Source of the DNA: Eubacteriales bacterium
Lineage (GTDB): Bacteria; Bacillota; Clostridia; Lachnospirales; Lachnospiraceae
Direction: 5' to 3'
NCBI GenBank assembly: GCA_030524175.1
Contig: JAUNHC010000030.1
Location: forward strand, 1 to 64,000
DNA: 64,000 nucleotides
Both the position numbers and the translations under genes were made by a program. The notes below the pieces were generated by a model. The model searched no databases and was not told the DNA's origin. It worked only from the letters and a program-made list of their open reading frames with translations. This document shows, piece by piece, positions 26,151 to 35,208 of the stretch (positions within the stretch are counted from its first letter, which is position 1; the number at the start of each line of letters is the position of its first letter).

Positions 26151-26247
26151 TACGTACCCTCCTGACTCAGTATCTTCATGGATATTATTGTACCACATCC
26201 ACAAAACTTTGTCTCCCATATTGTCTGCCGGAAGCAAAATCCCAAAG

Positions 26248-27795
26248 CTAGATCAAAACTTCCCTTCCGCCGATATTCCTGCAGAAGGCCTTATCATGTT
26301 CAACTGCAAGAAGGGTAAACTGGGAATTTCTCAGAAGCTCTTCAATTTGCAGCCTGGAAAAAACATCAATATAATTCAGCGGTTCATCCCAAATATATAA
26401 ATGGGCCTGACTGCACAGGCTCCGGGCCAGAAGTACCTTCTTTTTCTGCCCTGCACTGTAGTTCTCCATGTCATACCCCAGCTGTTCTCTGGAAAAGTCC
26501 AATTTACGGAGCAGTGTGAAAAATATAGTTTCTTCAATTCCACTGATCCTGGCATACTCACGTAAACTTCCCGCCAAAAAAGAAGCATCCTGAGGAACAT
26601 AGGACAGAGCAAGACCGGCAGCTGTCTCAAGACTTCCGCCTATAAGTTCGGGAAAACATTCTTCCTCCCACACTTGTGTCCTTCCATCCTTCTCCCATGC
26701 CTGGGCCATGACTGCTTTCAGTATGGTACTCTTCCCACACCCGTTTTTCCCCCTCAGAAAAATCTTCTCTCCCCGTCTCAGGGTAAAGCTGAAGTCCTCC
26801 ACAGCTGCTTTTCTCGGACAATCAGGCATTTGAGATGTGTAGGCCAGCGTACAGCCTTTTGCCTCAGCCAGAACAGGCTTATGATGGACCAGGGGCATAA
26901 GTTTCAGATTTTCCGGCTCCTCCACATTTCTCAGAAGCTTCTGCTTCTCCTCAATGGCCCGTTCCTGTCTTCTTTCAATATTTTTGCGGCGCATCTGCAT
27001 TTTCCTGGATTTCTCACCGATATATGCTCTCGCAGGTGTATCCGCCAAAGGATCTTTGCCTATTTTCGTGCTCTCCACCTTGTCAGCCCAGTTTTTTGAC
27101 TGACGGGCGGCTGTCTGAAGTCTCCCGATTTCCTTTTTCAGCTTCTCATTTTCTCTTATCTCAAATGCATCCCTGTTTGTTTTATCCTGCCACCAGTCAG
27201 AAAAATTCCCCTGGCGTATCTCCATATCCTGACGGTTCATCACCATCACATGATCCACACACTCATCCAGCAGCCCGCGGTCGTGGGATACGAGAATAAA
27301 GCCCCTTTTGTGTTTCAGATAGGTTCCTATTGTTTCTCTGGCCTCACTGTCCAGATGATTGGTGGGCTCATCTATGAGCAGAAAGGCGCCCTCTCCGGCA
27401 AAAAGTCCTGCAAGAAGAACCTTCGTCTGCTCACCGTTACTTAAGGTATGGAACGGGCGGTATAAAATCTCTGTATCCAGTCCCAAGAGATTACATTCCC
27501 TGAAAAACTTCCAAAGCTCACAGGAAGGATTCACACTTTCTGCAGTCTCTACAGCCAGCTGTCCCTTCTCTTTGATTTCCGGCGGAAAATATTCCACCTC
27601 CACAGGCATAGAGATGCTCCCCCTGTATTCCAGCTGTCCCATGAGCAGCCGGAGCATGGTGGTTTTTCCTTTTCCGTTGCGGGCGATCAGGCCCAGCTTC
27701 CAGTCAGTATCCAGCCGGAAAGATATATCCTCAAACACATTTTCCGGACTGTCTTCATAACCGAAGGTTAAATGTTCCACTTGTATCATAGCCAT
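26248..27795 (-). CDS. ABC-F ATPase of the Lsa ribosome-protection type
   Basis: This 515-aa protein has two ABC domains and no membrane segments. The first domain has Walker A NGKGKTTM, the Lsa-style variant with Lys in place of Ser, a signature LSNGEQTK, and Walker B FLLIDEPTNHLDS. A charged linker of about 90 residues follows (RRKNIERRQERAIEEK). The second domain has NGCGKST, YSAGQKKKVLLARSL and YIWDEPLNYID. Lsa/Vga-type proteins remove lincosamides, streptogramin A and pleuromutilins from the ribosome. ATG 27795 stands 7 nt after AAGGAGG. A terminator-like hairpin in its leader suggests inducible attenuation. Confidence 0.9.
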   Translation of the reverse strand: MAMIQVEHLTFGYEDSPENVFEDISFRLDTDWKLGLIARNGKGKTTMLRLLMGQLEYRGSISMPVEVEYFPPEIKEKGQLAVETAESVNPSCELWKFFRECNLLGLDTEILYRPFHTLSNGEQTKVLLAGLFAGEGAFLLIDEPTNHLDSEARETIGTYLKHKRGFILVSHDRGLLDECVDHVMVMNRQDMEIRQGNFSDWWQDKTNRDAFEIRENEKLKKEIGRLQTAARQSKNWADKVESTKIGKDPLADTPARAYIGEKSRKMQMRRKNIERRQERAIEEKQKLLRNVEEPENLKLMPLVHHKPVLAEAKGCTLAYTSQMPDCPRKAAVEDFSFTLRRGEKIFLRGKNGCGKSTILKAVMAQAWEKDGRTQVWEEECFPELIGGSLETAAGLALSYVPQDASFLAGSLREYARISGIEETIFFTLLRKLDFSREQLGYDMENYSAGQKKKVLLARSLCSQAHLYIWDEPLNYIDVFSRLQIEELLRNSQFTLLAVEHDKAFCRNIGGREVLI

Positions 27796-27881
27796 AAAAA
27801 AACCTCCTTCGCGCACAGCAGGAATCCCCATTGCCGCAAAGAAGGCCTGGCAAATGCCATCTTCTTCCCCGGTACATAAAA

Positions 27882-27903
27882 GAAGCGGCATAACAGCCGC
27901 TTC
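27882..27903 (-). terminator. Leader terminator (possible attenuator) of the ABC-F gene
   Basis: GAAGCGGC pairs with GCCGCTTC around a 6-nt loop, followed on the minus strand by TTTTATG. It lies 87 nt before the ABC-F start. A short leader frame starting ATG 27958 runs through it. Antibiotic-inducible ABC-F genes often have such attenuators; the leader peptide here is not certain. Confidence 0.6.
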
Positions 27904-27934
27904 CACTATACCTATTCCAGAGAATGTTAAAAAT

Positions 27935-27963
27935 TTCTTTTGATAAAATGTTCATCAAAAGAA
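27935..27963 (-). terminator. AT-rich hairpin between asrC and the ABC-F gene
   Basis: A 10-bp perfect stem TTCTTTTGAT/ATCAAAAGAA has a 9-nt loop and T-rich flanks on both strands. It may end the asr transcript or belong to the ABC-F leader. Confidence 0.5.
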
Positions 27964-28159
27964 TTTTTTAAACACATTCTAAGACAAATGCTGCGGAAAT
28001 CACTCTTATTCCTGCCGTGCCAAATAAACAGACTATCTGTCTGCCGTATCAAGCACACTGTGCAATTCATCACATCAGCAAGAAATAATAATCATTCCCA
28101 CAACTCCTCTCCATTGATTCTGAGCTCAATCTAGCACAAATCCAAAAATCTGTCAACCA
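27964..28159 (-). other. Leader region upstream of the ABC-F gene
   Basis: About 200 nt without a supported gene. On the minus strand it contains small hairpins, CAGAC-tatct-GTCTG (28028-28042) and GCACA/TGTGC near 28055, that could form an antiterminator with the leader hairpin. No clear promoter was fixed. Confidence 0.35.
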
Positions 28160-29122
28160 TTAATATTTAATCCCTTTCCAGTACATAGGCGTGCTCACCT
28201 CAGCAATCTCCGGAAGGGTCACATCCTTCAAGGCCCACTTCTTATATTCCTCAAACCCGGTTCTGTCAACAATATATCCGATATGCTCTTTTCCTCCCGG
28301 GGCCTGAAGATTGATATATTTTTTCACGTAATCATATGTATTCAGAATGATCTTCACGATGCTGTCTTCGTCCGCCCACTTGATAAAATCCTCACCCAGC
28401 CTTGGATTTTTCTTGCCGCTTCTTCCGAACAAAGTAAGGCGGTAATACTTCTTATCACTTCTCGTCCATGCTCTTGTGGGGCAGTTGATCACACATTCCC
28501 CACACCCGATACATTTTTCTGTATTCCTTTGGGGTCTGTAATTTACAGTTTCCAGGGCCTGTACTGATTTCTGACGGCATGCTTTCACGCAGGCCTGGCA
28601 GTTCACGCACCGCTGGGGATCTAAGTGTGGCTCTGTCATGCCTATGATCCCGAAATCGTGCATTCTCACCTTTGCACAGTCGTTGGGGCAGCCTGTAAGA
28701 GCTATTTTAAAATGCAGGTCATTGGGAAACACTGCCTTTTCAATCCTCTTGGCAAAAGCAGTTGTGTCATAGCAGGCAAAGGGACAGACTCTGTTTCCGA
28801 TACAGGCCGTGATATTCCTGGTACCGGAAGCCGGATATCCCTTCCCCGGTTCCTCCTGATTGATGTTAAGCCCTTCTATGACAGGCTGCAGCATTTCATT
28901 GACGCGCGGCATTTGTTCAAAGGGGATCCCCGGTATCTCGAAGCCTTGTCTGTTTGTAATATGCACGGTTCCGTTTCCATACTTCTCGGCAATTTCCTGA
29001 AGGAGGCTTAAATACCGGGCATCCAGATTTCCTCCCGGCACACGGACACGGGAAGCGGTCAGACCTCTTTCTTTCGTAACACGAAAGGCATTTTTCTTTA
29101 ATTTTTTAGTATTGACATCCAT
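28160..29122 (-). CDS. asrC: Anaerobic sulfite reductase subunit C
   Basis: This is the sirohaem subunit that reduces sulfite to sulfide. The 320-aa protein has the nitrite/sulfite reductase half-domain in its N-terminal 130 residues, then the sirohaem-[4Fe-4S] cysteines in ACIGNRVCPFAC and LTGCPNDCAK. Two 4Fe-4S ferredoxin motifs follow: CVNCQACVKAC and CIGCGECVINCP. It is the last gene of asrABC, 16 nt after asrB. No sirohaem synthesis genes are nearby. Confidence 0.95.
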   Translation of the reverse strand: MDVNTKKLKKNAFRVTKERGLTASRVRVPGGNLDARYLSLLQEIAEKYGNGTVHITNRQGFEIPGIPFEQMPRVNEMLQPVIEGLNINQEEPGKGYPASGTRNITACIGNRVCPFACYDTTAFAKRIEKAVFPNDLHFKIALTGCPNDCAKVRMHDFGIIGMTEPHLDPQRCVNCQACVKACRQKSVQALETVNYRPQRNTEKCIGCGECVINCPTRAWTRSDKKYYRLTLFGRSGKKNPRLGEDFIKWADEDSIVKIILNTYDYVKKYINLQAPGGKEHIGYIVDRTGFEEYKKWALKDVTLPEIAEVSTPMYWKGIKY

Positions 29123-29138
29123 TTCCTGTTTCCTCCTA

Positions 29139-29933
29139 CTAATCTATGAGATTCTTCCCTTCTGTATAGCAAAAGACCGGACCGTCCAGACACACATAGC
29201 GGTCCTGTATTTTACAGTGTCCGCATTTACCCAGACCGCAGCACATCTTTCTTTCCTGGGATATCCATATATTTTCTTCTTTAAAGCCCCGCTCCAAAAG
29301 CCCCGCAACCGTAAATTTCATCATCATAGGAGGACCTACCACAACAGCCACAGCCTCTTCCACCTGTTCTATGTGGATCTGTGGGATATATTGAGTTACA
29401 AGACCAATCTGGCAGGAAGTATCCCCTTCTGCACAATCCACTGTGAGAATGACATCCATTGCCTTTTTCCACCGTGCAAACTCCTCCACAAATAAAATAT
29501 CATTGGGAGTCTTAAAGCCTGCCACAAGAGTCATCCCCTTCTTCTCCCCGGGATTAGCAGCAAAATAATCCACAATTCCCTTTACCGGAGAAAGTCCGGT
29601 TCCGCCGGCAATGACCACAAGCTCTTTATTTTTATAATTGTCCAGGTCAAATCCATTTCCATAAGGCCCGCGGAGAAACAGTTTATCACCTGCATAATGT
29701 TCAAATACTTCATTAGTAACCCTGCCTACCCTGCGGATCGTCAGATCCACTGTTCCATCACCTATTCCGCTGACAGAAATAGGGGCTTCCCCGAATTTAG
29801 GAATTGACACTTCAAAGAACTGTCCGGGCTTTACTTCTCCCTCATAGGCCATCCGGAAAGTATATTCCACAGCTGTGTGCTTGATCACCTCTTTAATTTC
29901 CGATAAAAAAGGAACATATGCATTCTCACTCAT
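29139..29933 (-). CDS. asrB: Anaerobic sulfite reductase subunit B
   Basis: An FAD/NAD(P)H-binding electron-transfer subunit of 264 aa, related to dihydroorotate dehydrogenase electron transfer proteins. It has a FAD-binding barrel with GPYGNGF, the NAD motif VIAGGTGLSPV near residue 115, and a C-terminal [2Fe-2S] set MCCGLGKCGHCKI. ATG 29933 follows GGAGG by 9 nt and overlaps the asrA stop by 8 nt; an upstream ATG at 30023 lies inside asrA. Confidence 0.95.
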   Translation of the reverse strand: MSENAYVPFLSEIKEVIKHTAVEYTFRMAYEGEVKPGQFFEVSIPKFGEAPISVSGIGDGTVDLTIRRVGRVTNEVFEHYAGDKLFLRGPYGNGFDLDNYKNKELVVIAGGTGLSPVKGIVDYFAANPGEKKGMTLVAGFKTPNDILFVEEFARWKKAMDVILTVDCAEGDTSCQIGLVTQYIPQIHIEQVEEAVAVVVGPPMMMKFTVAGLLERGFKEENIWISQERKMCCGLGKCGHCKIQDRYVCLDGPVFCYTEGKNLID

Positions 29934-30945
29934 TTCCTGACACCTCCTCCATTGCCTTTTCCAATTTGTTGATACAATTGGAAAAGGAGATGTATTCCGG
30001 ACATATATCGTCACAACGTCCACAGCCTACACACATATGATGGCCGTTTCGCTGTTTATAGTCCAAGACCTTATGTAAAACCTTAAAGCGCATCCGCTCA
30101 CCGTTTTTCTTACGGTAACTTCCCCCTCCTGCAACATCGGTATAGCCGTCAACCATACAGGATGCCCACACACGCCTTCTCTCACCTGCTTTTCCGTTGT
30201 CTGTATAGAATAAATCCTGCATAGTAAAACAAGTGCAGGTAGGACAGACGAAATTGCAGCGGCCGCAGGCAATACATCTATTGTCATATTCGTCCCACAT
30301 AGTGCTTTTTGCCACTGAGGCATCCAGGTTCTCAGGAATGCGCACTTGTACCTTTGTCTGGGTCACATGCTCAGGACACACCTCCATCTCTCCATGGGGC
30401 AGCCCGGAAATTATTTCTCCAATCTCCTTGTCCTTACAATCCAGATAATAGAAATCATCCTTCTTATCCACACTAAAATCATAATCCTCAGACACATTAC
30501 TGCCCATATCCACACAGAAACAATTCTCAAAGGCAGCACTGCATCCCATAAGCACAAATTTTACATTTTCCCGGAGACGCTGATAATAATAGTCTGAAGG
30601 GCCATTTCCCCCAAACATTTCGTCCAGATTTTTGACTCCGTGGAGATCACAGCTTCTGAGAAAGATCACAGCGCCCTTTTTCCGGGGACAATCCCCTTCC
30701 TTAACATGCTCCTCTGTAAAATAAAACAAAGTTTCAGACACTGGAAAAAGGACTTCTTTAAAAGAATAGTCTGACTTTCTGTCAAATACAATTTCCTCTG
30801 CACGTCTGATCTCTCCGTAGCGGATACAGTCTGTATCCGAAAAAGTATTTCCTCCGGGATAACACTTAGGAGCATAAATCAGGTATTCTTGTGACAGTTC
30901 TGATAATAAAGCGTTAAATCCCTGAACATTCAGCTGATAACCCAT
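29926..30945 (-). CDS. asrA: Anaerobic sulfite reductase subunit A
   Basis: The 339-aa iron-sulfur subunit has two 4Fe-4S sites at its C-terminal half, CIACGRCNFVCPTC and CVGCGRCDDICP, spaced as in AsrA. It passes electrons from AsrB to AsrC. ATG 30945 has GGAG 8 nt upstream; GTG 30951 is too close to that site. It is first in the operon, 117 nt after the Crp/Fnr gene, behind a promoter with a Crp/Fnr-type box. Confidence 0.95.
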   Translation of the reverse strand: MGYQLNVQGFNALLSELSQEYLIYAPKCYPGGNTFSDTDCIRYGEIRRAEEIVFDRKSDYSFKEVLFPVSETLFYFTEEHVKEGDCPRKKGAVIFLRSCDLHGVKNLDEMFGGNGPSDYYYQRLRENVKFVLMGCSAAFENCFCVDMGSNVSEDYDFSVDKKDDFYYLDCKDKEIGEIISGLPHGEMEVCPEHVTQTKVQVRIPENLDASVAKSTMWDEYDNRCIACGRCNFVCPTCTCFTMQDLFYTDNGKAGERRRVWASCMVDGYTDVAGGGSYRKKNGERMRFKVLHKVLDYKQRNGHHMCVGCGRCDDICPEYISFSNCINKLEKAMEEVSGNE

Positions 30946-31008
30946 TTTCACTTCTCCATTTCTGTTTTGTGAATCCTTTCTGCAATAAACGCAGAAGAGA
31001 TGTGTGTA

Positions 31009-31067
31009 TTTATACTATGATAAAATAATATCACAATCTGCCCTGCTCATCCGTGAGCAATCTCACG
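31009..31067 (-). promoter_or_regulatory. asrABC promoter with a Crp/Fnr-type box
   Basis: On the minus strand CGTGAGATTGCTCACG (31052-31067) has the GTGA-N6-TCAC spacing of Crp/Fnr sites and covers the stop codon of the regulator gene. Downstream are a -35 TTGTGA (31031-31036), a 16-nt spacer and a -10 TATAAA (31009-31014). The box is centred about 58 bp before the expected start, suitable for activation by the neighbouring regulator. Confidence 0.6.
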
Positions 31068-31749
31068 ATTTATGAAAAAATCTTAACAATTCTTCCTGGT
31101 CATTGATGATAAATGTCTTGCCTTTCATTTCTATAAGCCCCAGCTCTGCCAGCTTCTTCACTTTACGTGAAACTGTCTCCCGCTTGGATCCCACCATATC
31201 TGCAAGAAAAGTGATAGACAGGTCAAATGGGATCCTCCTGCCATATGCTTCCTGGATTCCGTAATCCTTTGAGAGCTTCCAAAGCTTGGCGGCAATCTGC
31301 TGTTCCAGATGGACAGAATTATTTGTATTTTTCATTTGGCGGTACAGCCTTCTGATCTTTCCGGCCATGGATTTCATTACAGCATCGGCAATGGCAGGCT
31401 CCTGGCGCATCAGCTCTCTCATATCCCTGACACATATTTTGATGATCACTGTTTCTGTTAATGTCATAGCAGTGGCGGAGGCATTATGGCCGTCAATGAG
31501 TGACTCATTAAGCATCTCCCCTTCACCGCAAAGGAATATCACCCTGCTCTCCTGGTGATGGTTCAACTTTGACAAATAAACAATGCCCTTTGCCACAAAA
31601 CAGAAACTGGCTGTCTCCTCTTTTTCTCTGAATATCACTTCATTCTTTCCATACTTGTACAGGATAGCAGCAGAACATACCTTATCCGCCGCAGACTGTG
31701 ATATATTCCTAAATACAGCGATATTCCTCAATGTCTGGCAAACATCCAT
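31063..31749 (-). CDS. Crp/Fnr-family regulator
   Basis: This 228-aa protein has a cyclic-nucleotide-binding fold at residues 10-130 and a winged helix at about 150-228, where TFLADMVGSKRETVSRKVKKL is the recognition helix-turn-helix. No N-terminal cysteine cluster like that of FNR is present; three scattered cysteines (C4, C25, C50) are seen. It is encoded directly upstream of asrABC and the box in its own 3' end points at that operon, so control of sulfite reduction is the likely task. The effector is unknown. Confidence 0.9.
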   Translation of the reverse strand: MDVCQTLRNIAVFRNISQSAADKVCSAAILYKYGKNEVIFREKEETASFCFVAKGIVYLSKLNHHQESRVIFLCGEGEMLNESLIDGHNASATAMTLTETVIIKICVRDMRELMRQEPAIADAVMKSMAGKIRRLYRQMKNTNNSVHLEQQIAAKLWKLSKDYGIQEAYGRRIPFDLSITFLADMVGSKRETVSRKVKKLAELGLIEMKGKTFIINDQEELLRFFHKS

Positions 31750-31781
31750 ACCTTACCTCCGTCATGATCATACATCATAAA

Positions 31782-31816
31782 AACCTGGCCTGCATCTAAG
31801 GATACAGCACCAGGTT
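31782..31816 (-). terminator. Terminator of the chemosensory operon
   Basis: AACCTGG/CCAGGTT arms enclose 21 nt that include the cheW stop, followed on the minus strand by TTTTTAT. It separates the operon from the Crp/Fnr gene. Confidence 0.65.
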
Positions 31817-32224
31817 ATCTAAGCTTTTTTCAACATCGATCAGTGAATACAGTTCTTTATCCACCATAAATAATTCTTTTTCCTTCCATAATTCAGCATC
31901 ACCTGTCTCCTGGTTCCTGCTGATCTCCTTTGCACTGCTTTTCTGTACAATAAAAGTGCGCGGCGAAATTTCAACTCCCAGTATAAATTGCTCATGCTTA
32001 AGTACCATGATCATCCGTCTTCCCGTTTCTTCATCACGTTCCATACGGATCACAGGTATGATCATCCCCTTATAATTCCCCATACCACAATACCACTGGG
32101 GCAGACAAGGGATGCAGGACACCTGCAGAGACTGACAGATTTCTTCTATATACGGAAATTCAACTGCATAATTCCGTTTCTTTCCAGGTATACACAGAAT
32201 TTCATTTATAACGGTTTCTGCCAT
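31796..32224 (-). CDS. cheW: CheW-like coupling protein
   Basis: A 142-aa single CheW-domain protein that links receptors to CheA. The fold is readable through the beta strands of VEFPYIEEI, GMGNYKGMIIPVIRME and MIMVLKHEQFILGVEI. ATG 32224 lies after AGGGAGGG with 5 nt, overlapping the end of cheA by 23 nt. It is the last gene of the operon. Confidence 0.8.
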   Translation of the reverse strand: MAETVINEILCIPGKKRNYAVEFPYIEEICQSLQVSCIPCLPQWYCGMGNYKGMIIPVIRMERDEETGRRMIMVLKHEQFILGVEISPRTFIVQKSSAKEISRNQETGDAELWKEKELFMVDKELYSLIDVEKSLDNLVLYP

Positions 32225-34238
32225 ATTTTCCCTCCCTCTCATACCTTACAAACAGACTTTCGATATCGAGAGCCGCACAGACTTTTCCGTTTCCCATAAC
32301 ACTGAAGCCTCCGATACCTGTATTTGTACGGAAATTCACGCCCAACACTGCCGGAAGCGGTTTCACCACGATCCTTTTCTGGGTATACATTCCGTCAACT
32401 AAAATACAGCCCTCTTTTTCCAGGCATTTTAAATAGATTAAAATGGCACTCTTGGGAGTCTCACCATCCAATTCGTAAAACTTGCGTAAGTCCACAAGAG
32501 GAATCATAGAATTGTCATACAAAATAGAAAGCCTGTTATTTTCTTCTCTGATATCATGCTGTTTTTCATCATACTCCAAAAACTGATGTACATATCTGGA
32601 GGGAACAGAGAAACGGCACTCTCCTACCTGGAATCTGGTACATTCCATGGTCGCCAGAGACAGCGGCACAGTTATTGTAAAAATACTCCCCTCGCCGCTT
32701 TTACTATCCATATACAGATGACCGCCTGCATCCTCCAGCACTTTTTTCACCACGTCAAGACCTACACCGCGGCCTGAATATTCTGTTACTGCCTCATTTG
32801 TGGTGAAACCCGGCGTGAGTACAAGTTCAAGGATTTCCCAGTGCTCATATTCTTCTTCAGGTTTACAGAATAAGCCTCTTTCCCTTGCTCGCCTGCGGAC
32901 AGACTCTTCATCAATCCCTCTCCCGTCATCGCTGACAGAAATGCGCAGTTCCCCGCCGGTATTCTCAGCAGAAAATAATATGGTTCCCCTTCTCGGTTTC
33001 CCGCACGCTTCCCTTTCTACCGGAGATTCAATTCCATGGTCAACAGCATTCCTGATGATATGGATCAAAGCCTCATATAAATACTCGATCACACTTTTAT
33101 CAGCCTCAATATCACCGCAGTTCGTATTGAAATCCACTTCTTTCTGCTGGTTTCTGCAAACTTCTCTCAAAACCCTCTGAAGACGGGGAATCATTCTGCT
33201 CACCGGAACCATACGCATTTCCATAACAGTCTTTTCCACATCAGTGATCAGACGGTTAATATGGTGGAAAACTCCTTCCCGTATTTCCATGAGCCCGTTC
33301 TGTTCAAGGGCAGCGTCCAATGTCAGCGTAGATATCATAAGCTCCGATGCCAGATTCTGAAGCTGATCCAACCGCTCCATACGAACCTGCAAAAACTCAC
33401 TGTCTATATTACCGGAAACGGAATCCCTGGCCTGCTTTTCTTCTTTTTTCTCTTCCTGTTCCTCTTCCTTGTTATTCTTCCGTTCTGAAAGTACCTCACA
33501 GCTTGTGACAAACAAACCCTGGCGGATCATTTCCAGAACCTTTTCCTTATCATCTGCCTCAAAACGGATAAAGACCCCGTTTTCATCTATATATTTGGCG
33601 CTGTCCTGTGATTTCTCCAGATTATCCGGATAGCTCTCCACCTCCCTGCAGACTGCACTGATCTGCCGTAACAGCATAAAAGCGCGGATATTCTCCATTC
33701 TACAGCCGGATTCAAAGAGCACCCTTACGATCACACCGCTTTTTTCAGCAAAAGCCTCCGGAACGACAGGGCTGGGACCTTCGGCTTTTAACTCTGTTTC
33801 CTCTGTCTCACCGGCTTGATCACTGCGGCTGATCCTATTTAAATATTCGTGTGTCAGTTGTTCGATCTCATCGGTGCTGCCTGGACAGTAATCAGCTTTT
33901 ACCATCTCATCCAGCTCACTCTCAATAAAATCTGACGCCATATACAACAGATCAAACAAATCTGATTCCGCATTTTCAATTTTCCCGAACTCTTCCCGGT
34001 AATAAGCAAACAAATCTTCAAGCTTATGCGCCATAGAAGAAAGCTTCTCAAGTCCCATCATTGCGGAGGAACTCTTAATTGTATGCATTGCCCTGAAAAC
34101 GCTATGAAGGTCTTCTTGTGAAAAGGCTCCCTTATCTTCTGCGTTCAGCAATGCCTCACTGAACTGCCGTGCAAGCTGCTTCGTCTCAAGCAGATAAATC
34201 TCCAGCATTTCCTGTGCATCTTCGTCAAAATATCCCAT
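32202..34238 (-). CDS. cheA: Chemotaxis histidine kinase CheA
   Basis: At 678 aa this has the standard CheA layout. The Hpt domain has phospho-acceptor H52 in AMHTIKSSSA. A middle region of about 100 residues (P2-like) follows, then a dimerisation helix pair near residues 280-345. The HATPase has HIIRNAVDHGIE, DDGRGIDEE and the G box SGRGVGLDVVKK. A CheW-like P5 domain covers the last 130 residues. It is encoded between the REC-GGDEF gene (11 nt) and cheW. Confidence 0.92.
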   Translation of the reverse strand: MGYFDEDAQEMLEIYLLETKQLARQFSEALLNAEDKGAFSQEDLHSVFRAMHTIKSSSAMMGLEKLSSMAHKLEDLFAYYREEFGKIENAESDLFDLLYMASDFIESELDEMVKADYCPGSTDEIEQLTHEYLNRISRSDQAGETEETELKAEGPSPVVPEAFAEKSGVIVRVLFESGCRMENIRAFMLLRQISAVCREVESYPDNLEKSQDSAKYIDENGVFIRFEADDKEKVLEMIRQGLFVTSCEVLSERKNNKEEEQEEKKEEKQARDSVSGNIDSEFLQVRMERLDQLQNLASELMISTLTLDAALEQNGLMEIREGVFHHINRLITDVEKTVMEMRMVPVSRMIPRLQRVLREVCRNQQKEVDFNTNCGDIEADKSVIEYLYEALIHIIRNAVDHGIESPVEREACGKPRRGTILFSAENTGGELRISVSDDGRGIDEESVRRRARERGLFCKPEEEYEHWEILELVLTPGFTTNEAVTEYSGRGVGLDVVKKVLEDAGGHLYMDSKSGEGSIFTITVPLSLATMECTRFQVGECRFSVPSRYVHQFLEYDEKQHDIREENNRLSILYDNSMIPLVDLRKFYELDGETPKSAILIYLKCLEKEGCILVDGMYTQKRIVVKPLPAVLGVNFRTNTGIGGFSVMGNGKVCAALDIESLFVRYEREGKYGRNRYK

Positions 34239-34249
34239 ATTTTCTCCGA

Positions 34250-35188
34250 TTAATTTATTTTGTCATACCATACACTGCAGTTTTTCCCGCTGCGTTTCCC
34301 CTTATATAAAGCTTTGTCCGCATACTGGATACTCTCCTCAATCCCCTCATCCTCCTCATATATATGAAGGCCCAGAGTAATTGTCATAGAAAACTCCTTC
34401 TCGCCGTGAAAAATCGGAAAACTCTCCACTTCTTTGCGGATACTCTCACTCAGCTCCCAGGCTTCACTCTCAGTGACATCAAAAAGAACAATGAGAAATT
34501 CTTCGCCTCCCCAGCGCACCACTTTATGTTCACGGCAAAGTCCCTCAAGGATATTTGCCAGGCACACAAGGGCCATATCACCGGCATCATGGCCATAGGT
34601 ATCATTTATTTTCTTAAAATCATCTATATCAGCCATTATCAGTACATTTTTCTTTTCCTCATTGTTGACACGGATTTCTTCCACAAGATCCCCAACAACA
34701 TACCTCCTGTTGTAAAGTCCTGTAAGCCCGTCACGGAATGCCATAAAATTCAGCTTTTCCATATTGGTGCGAAGTTCTTTATTCTGTCTTGCCAGTTCGT
34801 CCTTCTGTTTCTTCAGAAGAAGATGTATATTTACCCTGGAACGGAATTCTCCCTGTACAAAGGGCTTTTTGATATAGTCACAAGCGCCCATGGAGAATCC
34901 TCTTACCACATCCTCATCCTTATCCTTTGAAGTAAGAAAAATAATGGAGGCGTTGTTTTTGTCCTGTTCTTTTAATTTGCCAAACAATTCATATCCTTCG
35001 ATATCCGGCAGTACCACATCAAGAAGGATCATATCCGGCTGGTATTGCGACACAGCTTCTATGGCCTCTTCCCCTGTATGCGCCTCACAAACAAAAACCG
35101 GTTCCTCTTTCAGCGCTGTTCTGATCTGTTTACAGATTAAAAGGCTGTCATCCACCACCAGTATAATCTGTTTCTTCACTGTTTCCAT
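34250..35188 (-). CDS. Response regulator with GGDEF diguanylate cyclase output
   Basis: A 312-aa protein made of a receiver domain (residues 5-125, phospho-acceptor in MILLDVVLPD), a short coiled coil and a GGDEF domain. The active-site motif is WGGEEF, with the upstream FRDGLTGLYNRRY signature. The inhibitory RxxD site is not conserved (REHK at that place), so product inhibition is probably absent. It makes cyclic di-GMP when phosphorylated, presumably by CheA in the same operon. The ribosome binding site is GGAGG, 6 nt before the ATG. Confidence 0.92.
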   Translation of the reverse strand: METVKKQIILVVDDSLLICKQIRTALKEEPVFVCEAHTGEEAIEAVSQYQPDMILLDVVLPDIEGYELFGKLKEQDKNNASIIFLTSKDKDEDVVRGFSMGACDYIKKPFVQGEFRSRVNIHLLLKKQKDELARQNKELRTNMEKLNFMAFRDGLTGLYNRRYVVGDLVEEIRVNNEEKKNVLIMADIDDFKKINDTYGHDAGDMALVCLANILEGLCREHKVVRWGGEEFLIVLFDVTESEAWELSESIRKEVESFPIFHGEKEFSMTITLGLHIYEEDEGIEESIQYADKALYKGKRSGKNCSVWYDKIN

Positions 35189-35208
35189 ATATAACCTCCA
35201 CTAATCAT

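Noticed and set aside
27905-27931. Promoter of the ABC-F gene with -10 TATAGT
   Set aside because: The spacer to the only candidate -35 box is 15 nt or less and the transcript would start inside the leader hairpin.
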